Shown: piece after piece, positions 1 through 8,940 of the stretch | Layout of the letters: each line of letters begins with the position of its first letter | Position numbering within the stretch: the first letter of the stretch is position 1 | DNA from: Candidatus Zixiibacteriota bacterium | Lineage (GTDB): Bacteria; Zixibacteria; MSB-5A5; GN15; FEB-12 | Assembly: GCA_029858555.1 (NCBI GenBank) | Contig: JAOUEU010000003.1 | Coordinates: forward strand, 1-41,577 | Reading direction: 5' to 3' | Length of the DNA: 41,577 bases | Translations under genes and position numbers: made by a program | The notes under the pieces: model-generated | Told to the model about the DNA's origin: nothing | Seen by the model: only the letters and a program-made list of their open reading frames with translations | The model's database searches: none

Positions 1-279
1 GCGCGAAGACAGATTCATGGCGAAAAAACCCGATTCCAATCGGATGTTTTCCCAGTAAGACGTGTGGCCGAAGGTTGCCGTAAACCGGCTGATGTCGACT
101 GCCCCGGCGGGATTATACATCGATGATGCGACATCGGCCGGCACGCCCACAAAAGCTCCGCCCATTGCCGCCGGTCGCGCGCCCTGCTCGATCTTCATCA
201 AAGCCAGACCGTCGTCCGCGGCCACGGAGTAGCCCAATAAAGAGGCAAATACCGTCAGAACAAGAGGCCGCCATTTCAT
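1..279 (-). CDS. PorV/PorQ-like outer-membrane protein, 3' truncated by the window edge
   Basis: The first 93 residues of a secreted protein are visible; the C-terminus lies beyond base 1. The start is the ATG at 277-279. It opens with a signal peptide of about 20 residues (MKWRPLVLTVFASLLGYSVA). Then come the family hallmarks GARPAAMGGAFVGV and SSMYNPAGAVDISR. These are the N-terminal strand and the YNPAG turn of PorV/PorQ (UPF0164) outer-membrane beta-barrels, which in Bacteroidota work with the type IX secretion system. It lies 13 bp downstream of a paralogue at 293-1276 that carries the same GARPAAMGGA and YNPAG motifs, so the two look like a tandem duplication in one operon. The family call is well supported; a role in secretion is inference. 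Confidence 0.8.
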   Translation of the reverse strand, partial: MKWRPLVLTVFASLLGYSVAADDGLALMKIEQGARPAAMGGAFVGVPADVASSMYNPAGAVDISRFTATFGHTSYWENIRLESGFFAMNLSSR

Positions 280-292
280 GAATCAATCACCC

Positions 293-1276
293 TCAATAAA
301 GCAGGTCAAAGGAGAATATATGCTCCGAGCCTTCGTCGGCCTTGTCAGTCGAAAAAGCGTAATCAATCGTAATCGTCTTTCCGGCAAGGCGGAATAGATA
401 ACCGGTCCCGGCCGTCAGCCGGCCGTCCGAGTAGCCGCCTCTTACCGCAAACTCGGGATACAGCCTGTACTCGGCGCCGGCATGCAAAAAAGGCGACTGC
501 TTGATATTCTTGAGAATATCGGCCGCCACCAGAAGCTTTCTGTCAAAAAAGAGCGCGGCTCCTCCCAACCCGATCTCCCATGGAATTGTATCATCCTGCT
601 CCGAACTCAGCGCCGAAGTGGTATACTTGGCAAGATAATCTTCGTTGGTCCAGCGGTACTTGGCGCCTATGCGCCGGACGGTCAGGCCCACCTGAATATC
701 CTGTATCGGCACGAGATCCCGCTTCTCGCGGTCGACCAGTTCACTCAAGTAGAGCATGGCACCAAAATCGAAACTCACCGTAAACGCCGACATCTCCGCA
801 AAGGTCGCGTGCAAGTAGTTCGCTTTGATGCCGACGGCGAACAATTTCTCAAACCGTTTGGCGAAGAAGACCGAAAAATCGTGGTCGTTCTTGTTGATTT
901 CCCAGCCCAGCTCACGGCCGTTCGTATCCCGCGCCTTCAGTCCTTTGTCCCCGGCGTACAGATAGTGCACACCCAGCGCCGAATTCCCCCTCGTGGGTAC
1001 GACAAACGTGGCGTAGCCCAACTGACGGTCCAGCTTCATCAGGCGATAAGCCGTCGCGAAACGTATATTGGTGATGTTGGCCAGCCCGGCCGGATTGTAA
1101 AGCGGCCCGGCGCCGTCATCAGATACCGCCAGGTACGCTCCACCCATAGCCGCCGGACGAGCTCCGATAGGTACGTAGTAAAATGCTCCGGCCCAACCGC
1201 CGTCACCGTCCTCAGCCATCGTCGGCACGGCCCCTAGGATTATCAGCAGCACTGTCAACCAGACAAGGTATCTCAT
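293..1276 (-). CDS. PorV/PorQ family outer-membrane protein
   Basis: This is a complete 327-residue protein with a signal peptide of about 21 residues ending near TMA. The family signature follows: PIGARPAAMGGAYLAVSDD, then PLYNPAGLANI. The rest alternates short hydrophobic and polar stretches as expected of an outer-membrane beta-barrel, and it ends in aromatic strands (IFSFDLLY) with a terminal aromatic. PorV-type proteins bind the C-terminal signals of type IX secretion cargo at the outer membrane. Here the gene immediately follows (10 bp gap) a secreted protein with a FlgD-like C-terminal domain, which fits a cargo/shuttle pairing, but that is inferred from order alone. The ATG at 1274-1276 has an SD-like AAGGAG shortly upstream. 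Confidence 0.82.
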   Translation of the reverse strand: MRYLVWLTVLLIILGAVPTMAEDGDGGWAGAFYYVPIGARPAAMGGAYLAVSDDGAGPLYNPAGLANITNIRFATAYRLMKLDRQLGYATFVVPTRGNSALGVHYLYAGDKGLKARDTNGRELGWEINKNDHDFSVFFAKRFEKLFAVGIKANYLHATFAEMSAFTVSFDFGAMLYLSELVDREKRDLVPIQDIQVGLTVRRIGAKYRWTNEDYLAKYTTSALSSEQDDTIPWEIGLGGAALFFDRKLLVAADILKNIKQSPFLHAGAEYRLYPEFAVRGGYSDGRLTAGTGYLFRLAGKTITIDYAFSTDKADEGSEHIFSFDLLY

Positions 1277-1286
1277 CAGTAACTCC

Positions 1287-3935
1287 TTACGGTATCACCG
1301 CCAGCTTGCCCCAGCGGACCTCGCCCGTGGAATATTCTACTTTAAAATGATACATGCCCACCGCCACTTTTTCCGCCTGGCCGTTGTAGCCGTCCCAGGT
1401 GGGCCGGAACGAACCGACGGTGGGGTAAATCCCCTTCGGATACAACCTATTGTCTACGATGCGCCTGACCAGGTTCATGGCAAAGTCGTATATCTCGATA
1501 GTGATATTTGCGTCCTGCTCGACCGTGAAGTGGAAATCGATGCCGGCGTGCCGGGAAAAACTGAAGGGCGCCGGAAACGCATAAACAACATCCGCCGCGC
1601 TGGCCGAATCGATAAAATAAAACGTCTCGGCGTCCCCAAGACCGACAACGTTCATGCGGACAGTGCGGTCGCCGGTGCCGATCCAAAGATGATTGCCTAT
1701 GACCTCGGCCGCATACACCGGCGTCCCCGGCTCCACCAGCGTGATACCGTCGTTGTTGACCAGGGAGACGGTGTCCCACTCCGAACCGAGCTGTGCATGG
1801 TTTATCAAAAGCCCGGCATCGGTCGCGGCAAAAATCGTATCACCGTTAAAGGCGAAGTTCCAGGCAAAACCGCCGTGGTAGGCGGTCGCCCAACTGCGAA
1901 CATAGCCGACCGTGTCAGAGGTCTCCGTGTCAACCAGCGGCACCACCACTCCGACCGAGATACCCGGCGCGCCATACGTTAAGTCGTTGGGATTATTTGA
2001 ACTCCAGATGCGGGCATAGTCACCGTCAATATACTGTACTCCCAGCGCCGGAATGAAATCACCCGTAATGGCACTGCCGGTATTCGTCTTGGTATAACTT
2101 ATCACGGCGTCGGCGCCAAGTGTATCCCGGTTGATCCGGTTAATGTCGTAGCTCACACCCCGGTCCGTGGAAACGGCAAAACCCTTGGTGGAACCGACCA
2201 CGACAGTGTCACCGAGCACTTCAAATACGGTTATGGTATCGTTGGTCATGGCAGTCGCCGATGTTCCGCCCGGGTCCTTTATTTCGTGAATGAAGGTCTG
2301 GTTGCGGATTCCGTTTTCACCGTCGCGGCTGAATCTCACTCCAGCCGACGTCGCTACAAACACGGAATCGCTGAAGAAGTTGATGTCGTAGGATACCACC
2401 CCTATCTGCGATCTGTTATCGGAAAACTGCCGGTCGTCGTCGCCAATCGAGCGCATCACGCAGTACTCTCCCTGATCCGTCAGCGGCCAGTTGATGGTCC
2501 ATACGCACAGCGAGTCGAACGTGGTGTCGGCCGAGTTCAAAAACTCCTCCACTTTTACGCGCATCACCTTCGTGGAACTGGAGTCATCCTCGGGGAATAC
2601 GTAATTCCAGGACGAATCAATGGCGCCGGCCGGGTCCAGATAGAGCGTCACCAGGCCCGAATCGGTACCCAGGCGAAGGGTATCAGCCCGGGTATGTACG
2701 GCGTGGACGACATTGCGGCGATTGGCCGCGGTCGTGTCTGCATCGAATAACAGCCGGCCCCACGTCTGACCGGTGTCCGCCGACACCCATAACCCGGCCT
2801 CCTCGGCGGCCATATAGAGCCGCTCCCCGATGCTCGCAAAATCCGATATCGTGCGATCGGGGCCAATAACCTCCGTAAATAGGTCCTGAGCCTGGTAGCT
2901 CTCTCCCAGGTCGGTCGAGACGGCCAGACCTGCCGAGACTCCGCGGCTCTGATTCGCCCCGGCAAAAGCAACGCCCCTGAACACATGCACCGCCGATATA
3001 AACGGACCCGGCAGACCGTCGTTGGGACCGTTGGGATCGCCGTCTGCGAAACGCGACATGTACGGCCCACCTGTCTTAAAACCCCGCGTCACGCCCAGAT
3101 CACCAGCATAGAAGACGTAGTTATCCTCGTCGCCGGTCACATCATCGTTGAACGCCACCCGGCTGACATACTGATTGGCGTAGGCTTTTTGACGGGGAAT
3201 GGCATACACGTACTGAAAAACCCCCGCCGCTGTGCCCACCCAGACGTACAGCGAGTCCCCATGGGACGTATCCGCAGCGCACGAGAAGTACCGGTTGCTG
3301 TAAGCCGGATAAGACGGGTTGGCATAGAAATCATTCTCCAGACTCTTGCTGGCAAAAATCCGGCGCCAGTTCTGTCCCCCGTCACGCGATGCCATAAACC
3401 CGGATGCAAAGGCACTGAAGAAAAGCCAGTCGTCGTGGGCGTATACATCATCGGGGTCATAGTACCCCGCGATATCATATACCGTCCGATTAACTCCCCA
3501 CAACCCGACGCTGTCGGGATCGGTGAACCCCAGACTGGGAAAATCGACCTGCGTCCAGGTCTGGCCGTTATCGTCGGAGAGGGATACGCCGTCGGACCAG
3601 GTCTGCAAATCCCCTCCGATCGACACGTCGTGATTGGTTCCCGTCCAGATACGTCCCTTGATCGAAAATAGAGCCGAGATGTTCTCACTGACCAGGCCAT
3701 TCGACGAATTGTACAAAAGCCACGTCCGCCCGGAATCGTAGCTGAAATTCAGCCCTTCTCCCGTCGCGCACCACACCGCACCGTTATGCTCGATGATATC
3801 CACCACCGTGTTACTGGCAAAGGCCGAATCAGGGGCATCGTAGGACGAGGCCAGTTCCCCCCGCGACGGCGATGTCAGGGCCGCAAGCAATCCGGGTAAT
3901 AGCACTGCAAATTTGAACAAAGTTCTGTATGTCAC
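1287..3935 (-). CDS. secreted Asp-box (BNR-like) beta-propeller protein with C-terminal FlgD-like domain
   Basis: This 882-residue protein has a signal peptide of about 26 residues (ends PSRGE). Much of its length is built of Asp-box type repeats, for example SYDSGRTW, SDDNGQTW, SRDGGQNW, STDLGESY, SADTGQTW and STDRGVSY. These usually form a beta-propeller (sialidase/BNR or photosystem-stability-like fold). The last 90 residues or so form a FlgD Ig-like domain: ITIEIYDFAMNLVRRI, then a PTWDG turn, then VAVGMYHFKVEYSTG and WGKLAVIP. That arrangement is typical of type IX-like sorting or cell-surface domains. The start is a GTG at 3933-3935 with TGGAGT just upstream. No catalytic residues can be assigned, so enzymatic function is unknown. 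It is followed closely by two PorV/PorQ genes, probably one operon. Confidence 0.75.
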   Translation of the reverse strand: MTYRTLFKFAVLLPGLLAALTSPSRGELASSYDAPDSAFASNTVVDIIEHNGAVWCATGEGLNFSYDSGRTWLLYNSSNGLVSENISALFSIKGRIWTGTNHDVSIGGDLQTWSDGVSLSDDNGQTWTQVDFPSLGFTDPDSVGLWGVNRTVYDIAGYYDPDDVYAHDDWLFFSAFASGFMASRDGGQNWRRIFASKSLENDFYANPSYPAYSNRYFSCAADTSHGDSLYVWVGTAAGVFQYVYAIPRQKAYANQYVSRVAFNDDVTGDEDNYVFYAGDLGVTRGFKTGGPYMSRFADGDPNGPNDGLPGPFISAVHVFRGVAFAGANQSRGVSAGLAVSTDLGESYQAQDLFTEVIGPDRTISDFASIGERLYMAAEEAGLWVSADTGQTWGRLLFDADTTAANRRNVVHAVHTRADTLRLGTDSGLVTLYLDPAGAIDSSWNYVFPEDDSSSTKVMRVKVEEFLNSADTTFDSLCVWTINWPLTDQGEYCVMRSIGDDDRQFSDNRSQIGVVSYDINFFSDSVFVATSAGVRFSRDGENGIRNQTFIHEIKDPGGTSATAMTNDTITVFEVLGDTVVVGSTKGFAVSTDRGVSYDINRINRDTLGADAVISYTKTNTGSAITGDFIPALGVQYIDGDYARIWSSNNPNDLTYGAPGISVGVVVPLVDTETSDTVGYVRSWATAYHGGFAWNFAFNGDTIFAATDAGLLINHAQLGSEWDTVSLVNNDGITLVEPGTPVYAAEVIGNHLWIGTGDRTVRMNVVGLGDAETFYFIDSASAADVVYAFPAPFSFSRHAGIDFHFTVEQDANITIEIYDFAMNLVRRIVDNRLYPKGIYPTVGSFRPTWDGYNGQAEKVAVGMYHFKVEYSTGEVRWGKLAVIP

Positions 3936-4173
3936 ACTCTACTCCAGACACAAAAATAACCGTACCAAGGCAGCTTACCTTAAACTGTACGGTCATCTAT
4001 AAACTAACGTATATCCCTCAGCAATATTCAAATCAATTAGCTGTTTTTCTACCGTACCTCCAGAGTTCAGGGTCAAAACATAGCCAAAACCTTATCTCAA
4101 GGCAAGTTAATTCGCGGTCTCGCCAGGCGTGTTTTAGTCTTATAACCTGTTAGGAAAGATATGGTTCCAGATT
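3936..4173 (-). promoter_or_regulatory. AT-rich leader with promoter and attenuator-like hairpin upstream of the Asp-box gene
   Basis: This intergenic stretch is clearly more AT-rich than its surroundings. On the minus strand a possible promoter is TTGATT (4031-4036) and TATACG (4008-4013), 17 bp apart; the match is moderate. The predicted transcript quickly enters a hairpin. Outer arms are ACCGTAC and GTACGGT (3987-3993 with 3959-3965) and inner arms AAGG and CCTT (3978-3981 with 3967-3970), followed directly by TATTTTTG. That is the layout of an intrinsic terminator or attenuator sitting ahead of the TGGAGT ribosome site. Direct observation covers the inverted repeats and T-run; promoter use and attenuation are inference. 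Confidence 0.4.
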
Positions 4174-5685
4174 TCAAGCAAGTACGTTCTTCTCGAAAGT
4201 AATGTTTCCCAGCACCGAATCCACAAAGAAGTAGCTCTCGGGGTGGAACGGTGCGTAGAAGAGATCCGCCTGCACCGGGATAACGCTCTCTCGTGCCGGC
4301 ATTCCTGAAATGCCCTCGGCCACCATGGCCACCTGCCTGCGATAGATCACAATCTCGGCCAGCGCAAAGGCTTCGCTCATACTCACGCTCACCGGCGTGA
4401 AATTGCGATCGAAGGCTTCCACCGGCGTCAATTCGAGTTGGGGATAGGCTGCCGAAATTCGCCGGGCCAACCGGTACAGGGCTTCGAAATTCCGGGTCCG
4501 AAAGGCCGGAACAACTATCCGCTCCGAGCGGTGTATCCCGCCCAACATCCGCTGCAGCTTGGCTGCAACCGGGTTGGGCATTTTCAAGGCCCAGAAAGGA
4601 AACATGCTGTCCGGGTTCTTCCCCCGGGCCGCTATCCTGTAAATTTGGTTCACGGGCAGGGGTGTCCGCTCTACGGTCTTTATCTCCTGGCAGTTTTTGC
4701 ATACGTACAGGTACGACTTCTCGTCCGGCAGATCGACGCCGCAGGTGGTGCAGCGATGAAACTCGATATCAAGCCTGCCAAACTCCACGCGGGGGCCGCC
4801 GGCCTCCTCCTCCGGCTCTTCGGTCATCTCGACCGACATGACGCTGGCTGCATTCTCGAACACCATCGACGGTGTCAGAAGCTCATCGGCGCTATCAACG
4901 TGATCGCCGTCGGAACCCGCCACGCTGCCTTCGGCGGCCTGCAACTGAAGGATCCGCGCGGAAGCGCCGTCGACCACAAAACGCCGGTAACCCTCACGAT
5001 ATGACTCCACTATGTAAAATGGAAAGAAGACCAGCGAAAAAACCGGATTGAACATCTCAGTGAGGTTGTCTCCGAACGCGGCCTGCTCTATTTCGTCTAC
5101 TGTCGCCAGGGATCGGCCGAGGTTGCTCCTGACTTTGTCCCAGGACCTGACCACGGGGAGCGAGTCAAAACCGGAGGCAACGTGTTCTTCCGAAAACGGC
5201 ACCAGCTTGACTACATCCCCGCGCACGCCCAGGGAATCGGGCACACCGTCCAGGGCCGGTCCGGCCCGTAGAGTCAGCGAATACGGAACGACGGCTATAT
5301 CGGTTTTCTCCGTCTCGGTGGTGACTTCCGACTGATATTCGGTCTCGGCCAGGATAACCCGTCGGTGGACACGATTACGCACCTTCAGCAAGAGTGAATC
5401 AATTTTCCAGAATGGGTAGTAGACTGCCTTGATCTGAAGGTCGGCATCCGTCAGCGGCAGGGATCGTTTTTTCAGATACCGGTCCAGATTGAAACGGATT
5501 TCGCGCTTGGCCAGCGTCTTGGGGGCGAGATACGCAGTCGGGCAGTCGGGCATGACCAGGCGCAGAACCGAACCGCAGTGCGAACAGGTCGTTACGAAGA
5601 AGTTCTCCTCGACTTCCAGTTCTCCACCGCAGCCGGGACAGCCTACCTCGATGTAAAAGCCGGGTTTCCTTTTCTTACTGTGCAT
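4174..5685 (-). CDS. cytosolic zinc-ribbon protein of unknown function, partner of the SPFH gene
   Basis: I do not recognise a named family for this 503-residue protein. It has no signal peptide or clear membrane segment. A zinc ribbon sits at the N-terminus (C16-P-G-C19 and C34-S-H-C37). A second follows around residues 313-335 (CTTC ... CKNC). Between them is a mixed alpha/beta region containing [18 protein letters not shown] and an acidic stretch rich in Glu. The start ATG at 5683-5685 has AGAGGGAG directly upstream and overlaps the end of the SPFH gene by 11 bp, so translation is probably coupled. Zinc ribbons in both partners suggest they act together, perhaps as a membrane-associated scaffold, but this is inference. 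Confidence 0.6.
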   Translation of the reverse strand: MHSKKRKPGFYIEVGCPGCGGELEVEENFFVTTCSHCGSVLRLVMPDCPTAYLAPKTLAKREIRFNLDRYLKKRSLPLTDADLQIKAVYYPFWKIDSLLLKVRNRVHRRVILAETEYQSEVTTETEKTDIAVVPYSLTLRAGPALDGVPDSLGVRGDVVKLVPFSEEHVASGFDSLPVVRSWDKVRSNLGRSLATVDEIEQAAFGDNLTEMFNPVFSLVFFPFYIVESYREGYRRFVVDGASARILQLQAAEGSVAGSDGDHVDSADELLTPSMVFENAASVMSVEMTEEPEEEAGGPRVEFGRLDIEFHRCTTCGVDLPDEKSYLYVCKNCQEIKTVERTPLPVNQIYRIAARGKNPDSMFPFWALKMPNPVAAKLQRMLGGIHRSERIVVPAFRTRNFEALYRLARRISAAYPQLELTPVEAFDRNFTPVSVSMSEAFALAEIVIYRRQVAMVAEGISGMPARESVIPVQADLFYAPFHPESYFFVDSVLGNITFEKNVLA

Positions 5686-6799
5686 CTCCCTCTATTCTCT
5701 TGCCGCAGGATCCGCAGAATTTGGAGCCTGGAATAATCTCTTCCGAACAGTGCGGGCAAACCGGTTTTGCATCGAGCTTGTACCCGCAGTGCAGGCAGAA
5801 GGCGGCCTCGGTGGGCAGTTCCTTGTGGCACGACGGGCAGGTGTTCTGAGTTACCATCTGGTGGCCGCATCGGTAACAAAACCGCGACTGTTCGGGAGTA
5901 TCGGTATGACATTTCGGACAGGTGACGGTGCTGACCGATTCACGCTTCAATTCCGTCTGCTCAGGCGAGAAAACGCGAGAAAGCATCCCCGGGGCCAGAA
6001 GACCGACACCGGCGGCAACGCCGGCGCCGGAAGTAGCCGCGGTACCGGCGCTGGTCGACCCCATGCCCTGGGCCATCTCAAACTTCAAAAACTTGTCCAG
6101 GTCGCCCACGGCCTCCATACCGGAGCGCTTGTCGATGAGTCTGGCGACATCCTCGGGAGGCGTGACCGAAGAAATATAAAAATCCACCAGTTCGAGTCCG
6201 TACTTGTCGAACTCCACCTTGACGGTCTGCTTGAACTCCTCAGCCAACTCCGTGTAGATGGCCGGCAACTCCAGAATTGTATCGAGCTTTTCACCCAGCA
6301 TGTCGTTCATACGGGCCACAATGACATCGCGCAGATAGTCCTGAATATCCTGCGTGGTGTAACGCGCCTGGCGGCCGACAATCGAGTTGAGAAACAGCGC
6401 CGGGTTTGCGATGCGCATCGTGAAAGCACCGTGCCCTCGAAGCCGAATCAGCCCCAGCCTGCTGTCCTGGAACGTGACGGGGTATTTGGTCCCCCACTTG
6501 AGATCCGTGAAGACCTTGAGGTTGACAAAGTAGACTTCGGCCCGGAAAGGTGATTTGAACCCATAAGGGAAGGCCAGAAGTCTGGTCAGGATAGGTATGT
6601 TCAAAGTCGAAATGGTGTGGCGCCCGGTCGTAAAAGAGTCACAGGCATGACCGTCCTTGAAGAACATGGCCGTCTGGCTGTCCCGGACGATGAGTTGAGC
6701 ACCCCACTTGAAATCGGCCGATCCCTCCTGCGGGATCCGATGAATCATCTCTTCCCCGGCGGGGTCGAGCCACTCGATTACCTCAATTAATAGTGACAT
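5675..6799 (-). CDS. SPFH/band 7 domain protein with three C-terminal zinc ribbons (YdjI-like)
   Basis: This is a 374-residue protein. Residues of about 20-220 match the SPFH/band 7 type found in YdjI and so-called virion core-like proteins: [20 protein letters not shown] at the start, then [13 protein letters not shown] and [15 protein letters not shown] Gly/Ala-rich linker ([16 protein letters not shown]) follows. The tail holds three zinc ribbons in a row: CPKC/CYRC, CPSC/CLHC and CPHC/CGSC. Family members lack a signal peptide and are thought to associate with membranes or stress-linked scaffolds; nothing in this sequence assigns an enzyme activity. The ATG at 6797-6799 has ACGGAG about 8 bases upstream. 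It is the first gene of a two-gene unit with the zinc-ribbon protein downstream. Confidence 0.8.
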   Translation of the reverse strand: MSLLIEVIEWLDPAGEEMIHRIPQEGSADFKWGAQLIVRDSQTAMFFKDGHACDSFTTGRHTISTLNIPILTRLLAFPYGFKSPFRAEVYFVNLKVFTDLKWGTKYPVTFQDSRLGLIRLRGHGAFTMRIANPALFLNSIVGRQARYTTQDIQDYLRDVIVARMNDMLGEKLDTILELPAIYTELAEEFKQTVKVEFDKYGLELVDFYISSVTPPEDVARLIDKRSGMEAVGDLDKFLKFEMAQGMGSTSAGTAATSGAGVAAGVGLLAPGMLSRVFSPEQTELKRESVSTVTCPKCHTDTPEQSRFCYRCGHQMVTQNTCPSCHKELPTEAAFCLHCGYKLDAKPVCPHCSEEIIPGSKFCGSCGKRIEGDAQ

Positions 6800-6954
6800 G
6801 ATTGCTCCGTGATTTTTGAAAAAAGGCTTTTAACTTGGTTTTCGTCATTACCGTCCCAGACTTAACTGCCCGCCGCCGGCCTCTTGTGCACCGGCCCGGC
6901 CGGTCGCAAAAAGAACAGCCGATTTGGGCGTATAAGGCGCTGCCAAATAAACGA

Positions 6955-6983
6955 TTGACGTTTCCCGCGGGCGGTGATATACT
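6955..6983 (+). promoter_or_regulatory. sigma70-type promoter for the cytochrome-PKD gene
   Basis: TTGACG (6955-6960) and TATACT (6978-6983) are separated by exactly 17 bp, each matching five of six consensus bases. A TG one base before the -10 makes it an extended -10 promoter. Transcription would begin near 6990, giving a leader of under 30 bases before the ATG at 7018. Confidence 0.7.
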
Positions 6984-7017
6984 AAATCCGAACCCTAAAG
7001 AGATGGGATAACACCGG

Positions 7018-8862
7018 ATGATATACCGTAAAGCCGTTCCACTTTTCTTTGTCGGCATGCTGGCGCTTCTGCTGACTTTTCCCGGCTGTGATGACCTTAT
7101 CACAGAAACCAATAATATCACGGTTTACGATACTACTTTGGGTCTGGCCTGTTTCGACTGCCATAGTGATGAAGATAACCGGCTGATACGGCCGAAAGCC
7201 CAGTGGGCGAATTCCGCCCATGCCTCCGATTCGCTTCTCGACATCCTTCACGACCTGAACGGCAGCAATTATACCGTCAACGACTGCGGCCCGGAGTGTC
7301 ACAGCCATGAAGGGTTTATCCGCGAGTTTGACAGTCTGCCTCTGGGGGCGATCCAGCATTACAATGTCATCGGCTGCTTCACTTGCCATATGCCGCATAC
7401 CGGCAATTATGGTACCTGGAGTGACTCCACTCTGCGTGCTCTCGGCGAGTTTGTCTATCTGGCGAACGACTCCACCTTCGTCATGGGCAAATCGAACATG
7501 TGCGTTCACTGCCATCAGGCTGTAAACCCGGCGCCGGCCGCCGGTATTACCAGTGATGTCCTTCTAACAGCTACTTTCGGCCCTCATTATAGCGGCCAGG
7601 CGGACGTGCTGTCCGGCAAGGGCGGCTTTCGCTTCGCCGACAGCGTCGTGGCGTCCTCGCACCGGTCGGTGGCGGATTTGAACGGTTGCTTGCGCTGTCA
7701 CTATCTCAATGGACAGGGTTACTCCTTCGGCGAGCATACTTTCCGACTGGAGCACATTGACGGTGTCGACACTACGCAATATCTGGCTGCCTGCCTCGGC
7801 TCGGGCTGTCATGCATTGCTGGAAAACTTCCATGACGTGATCGGATCCGGATTGGGCTATTATCGTCTCGACTCGATAGTCTCCCTGGCCGACAGTCTGG
7901 AAACACTGCTGAAGGACCGGGCCTTCCTCGACCCCGCGGACCCTGCCGGAATGCGCCTTATGGCCGATTCGGTCATCCCGGCGGATGCGGCTCGTATTCT
8001 GTACAACTACCTGCTATACAAGGGCGACGGCTCCCGTGGGATTCACAATCCCAGATTCGTCCAAGCCCTTCTTACCGAGTCGGTAGTCCGGTTTGATTCC
8101 CTGCCGCCGGCCGCCGCCTTCAGCGCGTCCGTGACCTCCGGTTGCGCGCCCCTGACGGTCGATTTCACGGACGAATCGAAGGGTAATGTCGCCACCTGGA
8201 ACTGGACCTTCGGCGACCTGACCGGCACCTCGGATCAACCTAACCCCACTTACACATATGACACGGGCGGTATCTATACTTGCAGCCTCATCGTAGCCGG
8301 CCCGTCCGGGGCCGCTGATTCGCTGGTCAGGGCAAGTTACATCCAGGTCTACTCAACAATAGCGCTTTTCACCGCCAGCCCGCTTTCCGGCTGCTCCACC
8401 CTGGTGGTGGACTTCCAGGATCTCTCGCCCAGTGACAGTATACTGACCTGGGAGTGGGATTTCGGTGACGGCGTCACGTCGATGGAACAGAGCCCGCAGC
8501 ACAACTACGACAGCACCGGCATTTTTGATGTCCGGCTTATCGTTTCGGACTCCTGCGGCTGGGACACCCTGACCTATCCGGGCTACATCACCATCGCTGA
8601 TGCCGTCCCCGTGGCCGGGTTCTTCGCTTCCGATACCCTCGGCGCACCCGGCCTGACGGTTTTCTTTACCGATACCTCGAGCGGCCTGATCACATCATGG
8701 CAGTGGGATTTTGGTGACCCCAATTCGGACGACAACAGCTCCACCGAACAGAATCCCCAGCATACTTACGACGAGGTGGGCACCTATACCGTGGTGTTGA
8801 CTGTCAAAAACGAATGCGGCCAGGGCGTGAGGTTCGAGACGGATCTCATCAAAATTGAATGA
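7018..8862 (+). CDS. multiheme c-type cytochrome lipoprotein with three PKD domains
   Basis: This 614-residue protein starts with a lipoprotein signal (lipobox-like TFPGC, Cys24). The N-terminal half carries heme-attachment motifs. CFDCH (45-49), CFTCH (120-124), CVHCH (162-166) and CLRCH (224-228) are standard. CGPECH (90-95, CX3CH) and CLGSGCH (259-265, CX4CH) are non-standard. From about residue 362 come three PKD domains with the WNWTFGD, WEWDFGD and WQWDFGD hallmarks and NPxHTYDxxGxYTV-type ends. PKD domains usually act as surface spacers or binding modules. A surface electron-transfer role is likely but the redox partner is unknown. No cytochrome maturation genes are nearby. It stands alone, with its own promoter and terminator. 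Confidence 0.85.
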   Translation: MIYRKAVPLFFVGMLALLLTFPGCDDLITETNNITVYDTTLGLACFDCHSDEDNRLIRPKAQWANSAHASDSLLDILHDLNGSNYTVNDCGPECHSHEGFIREFDSLPLGAIQHYNVIGCFTCHMPHTGNYGTWSDSTLRALGEFVYLANDSTFVMGKSNMCVHCHQAVNPAPAAGITSDVLLTATFGPHYSGQADVLSGKGGFRFADSVVASSHRSVADLNGCLRCHYLNGQGYSFGEHTFRLEHIDGVDTTQYLAACLGSGCHALLENFHDVIGSGLGYYRLDSIVSLADSLETLLKDRAFLDPADPAGMRLMADSVIPADAARILYNYLLYKGDGSRGIHNPRFVQALLTESVVRFDSLPPAAAFSASVTSGCAPLTVDFTDESKGNVATWNWTFGDLTGTSDQPNPTYTYDTGGIYTCSLIVAGPSGAADSLVRASYIQVYSTIALFTASPLSGCSTLVVDFQDLSPSDSILTWEWDFGDGVTSMEQSPQHNYDSTGIFDVRLIVSDSCGWDTLTYPGYITIADAVPVAGFFASDTLGAPGLTVFFTDTSSGLITSWQWDFGDPNSDDNSSTEQNPQHTYDEVGTYTVVLTVKNECGQGVRFETDLIKIE

Positions 8863-8886
8863 CGAAAAATCACGCTGCAAATAAGA

Positions 8887-8917
8887 AAAACCGCCGACCC
8901 TGACAGTCGGCGGTTTT
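8887..8917. terminator. bidirectional intrinsic terminator
   Basis: A perfect 12-bp stem (AAAACCGCCGAC, 8887-8898, with GTCGGCGGTTTT, 8906-8917) encloses a 7-base loop. T-runs lie on both sides. It separates the convergent cytochrome and etfA genes and can serve both. Confidence 0.88.
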
Positions 8918-8940
8918 GTGTTTTCAGAATAGCCCTCACC

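Noticed and set aside
4097-4702. 201-codon minus-strand frame overlapping the zinc-ribbon gene
   Set aside because: It is out of frame with a gene that has two intact zinc ribbons and a ribosome site, and its own product looks random.
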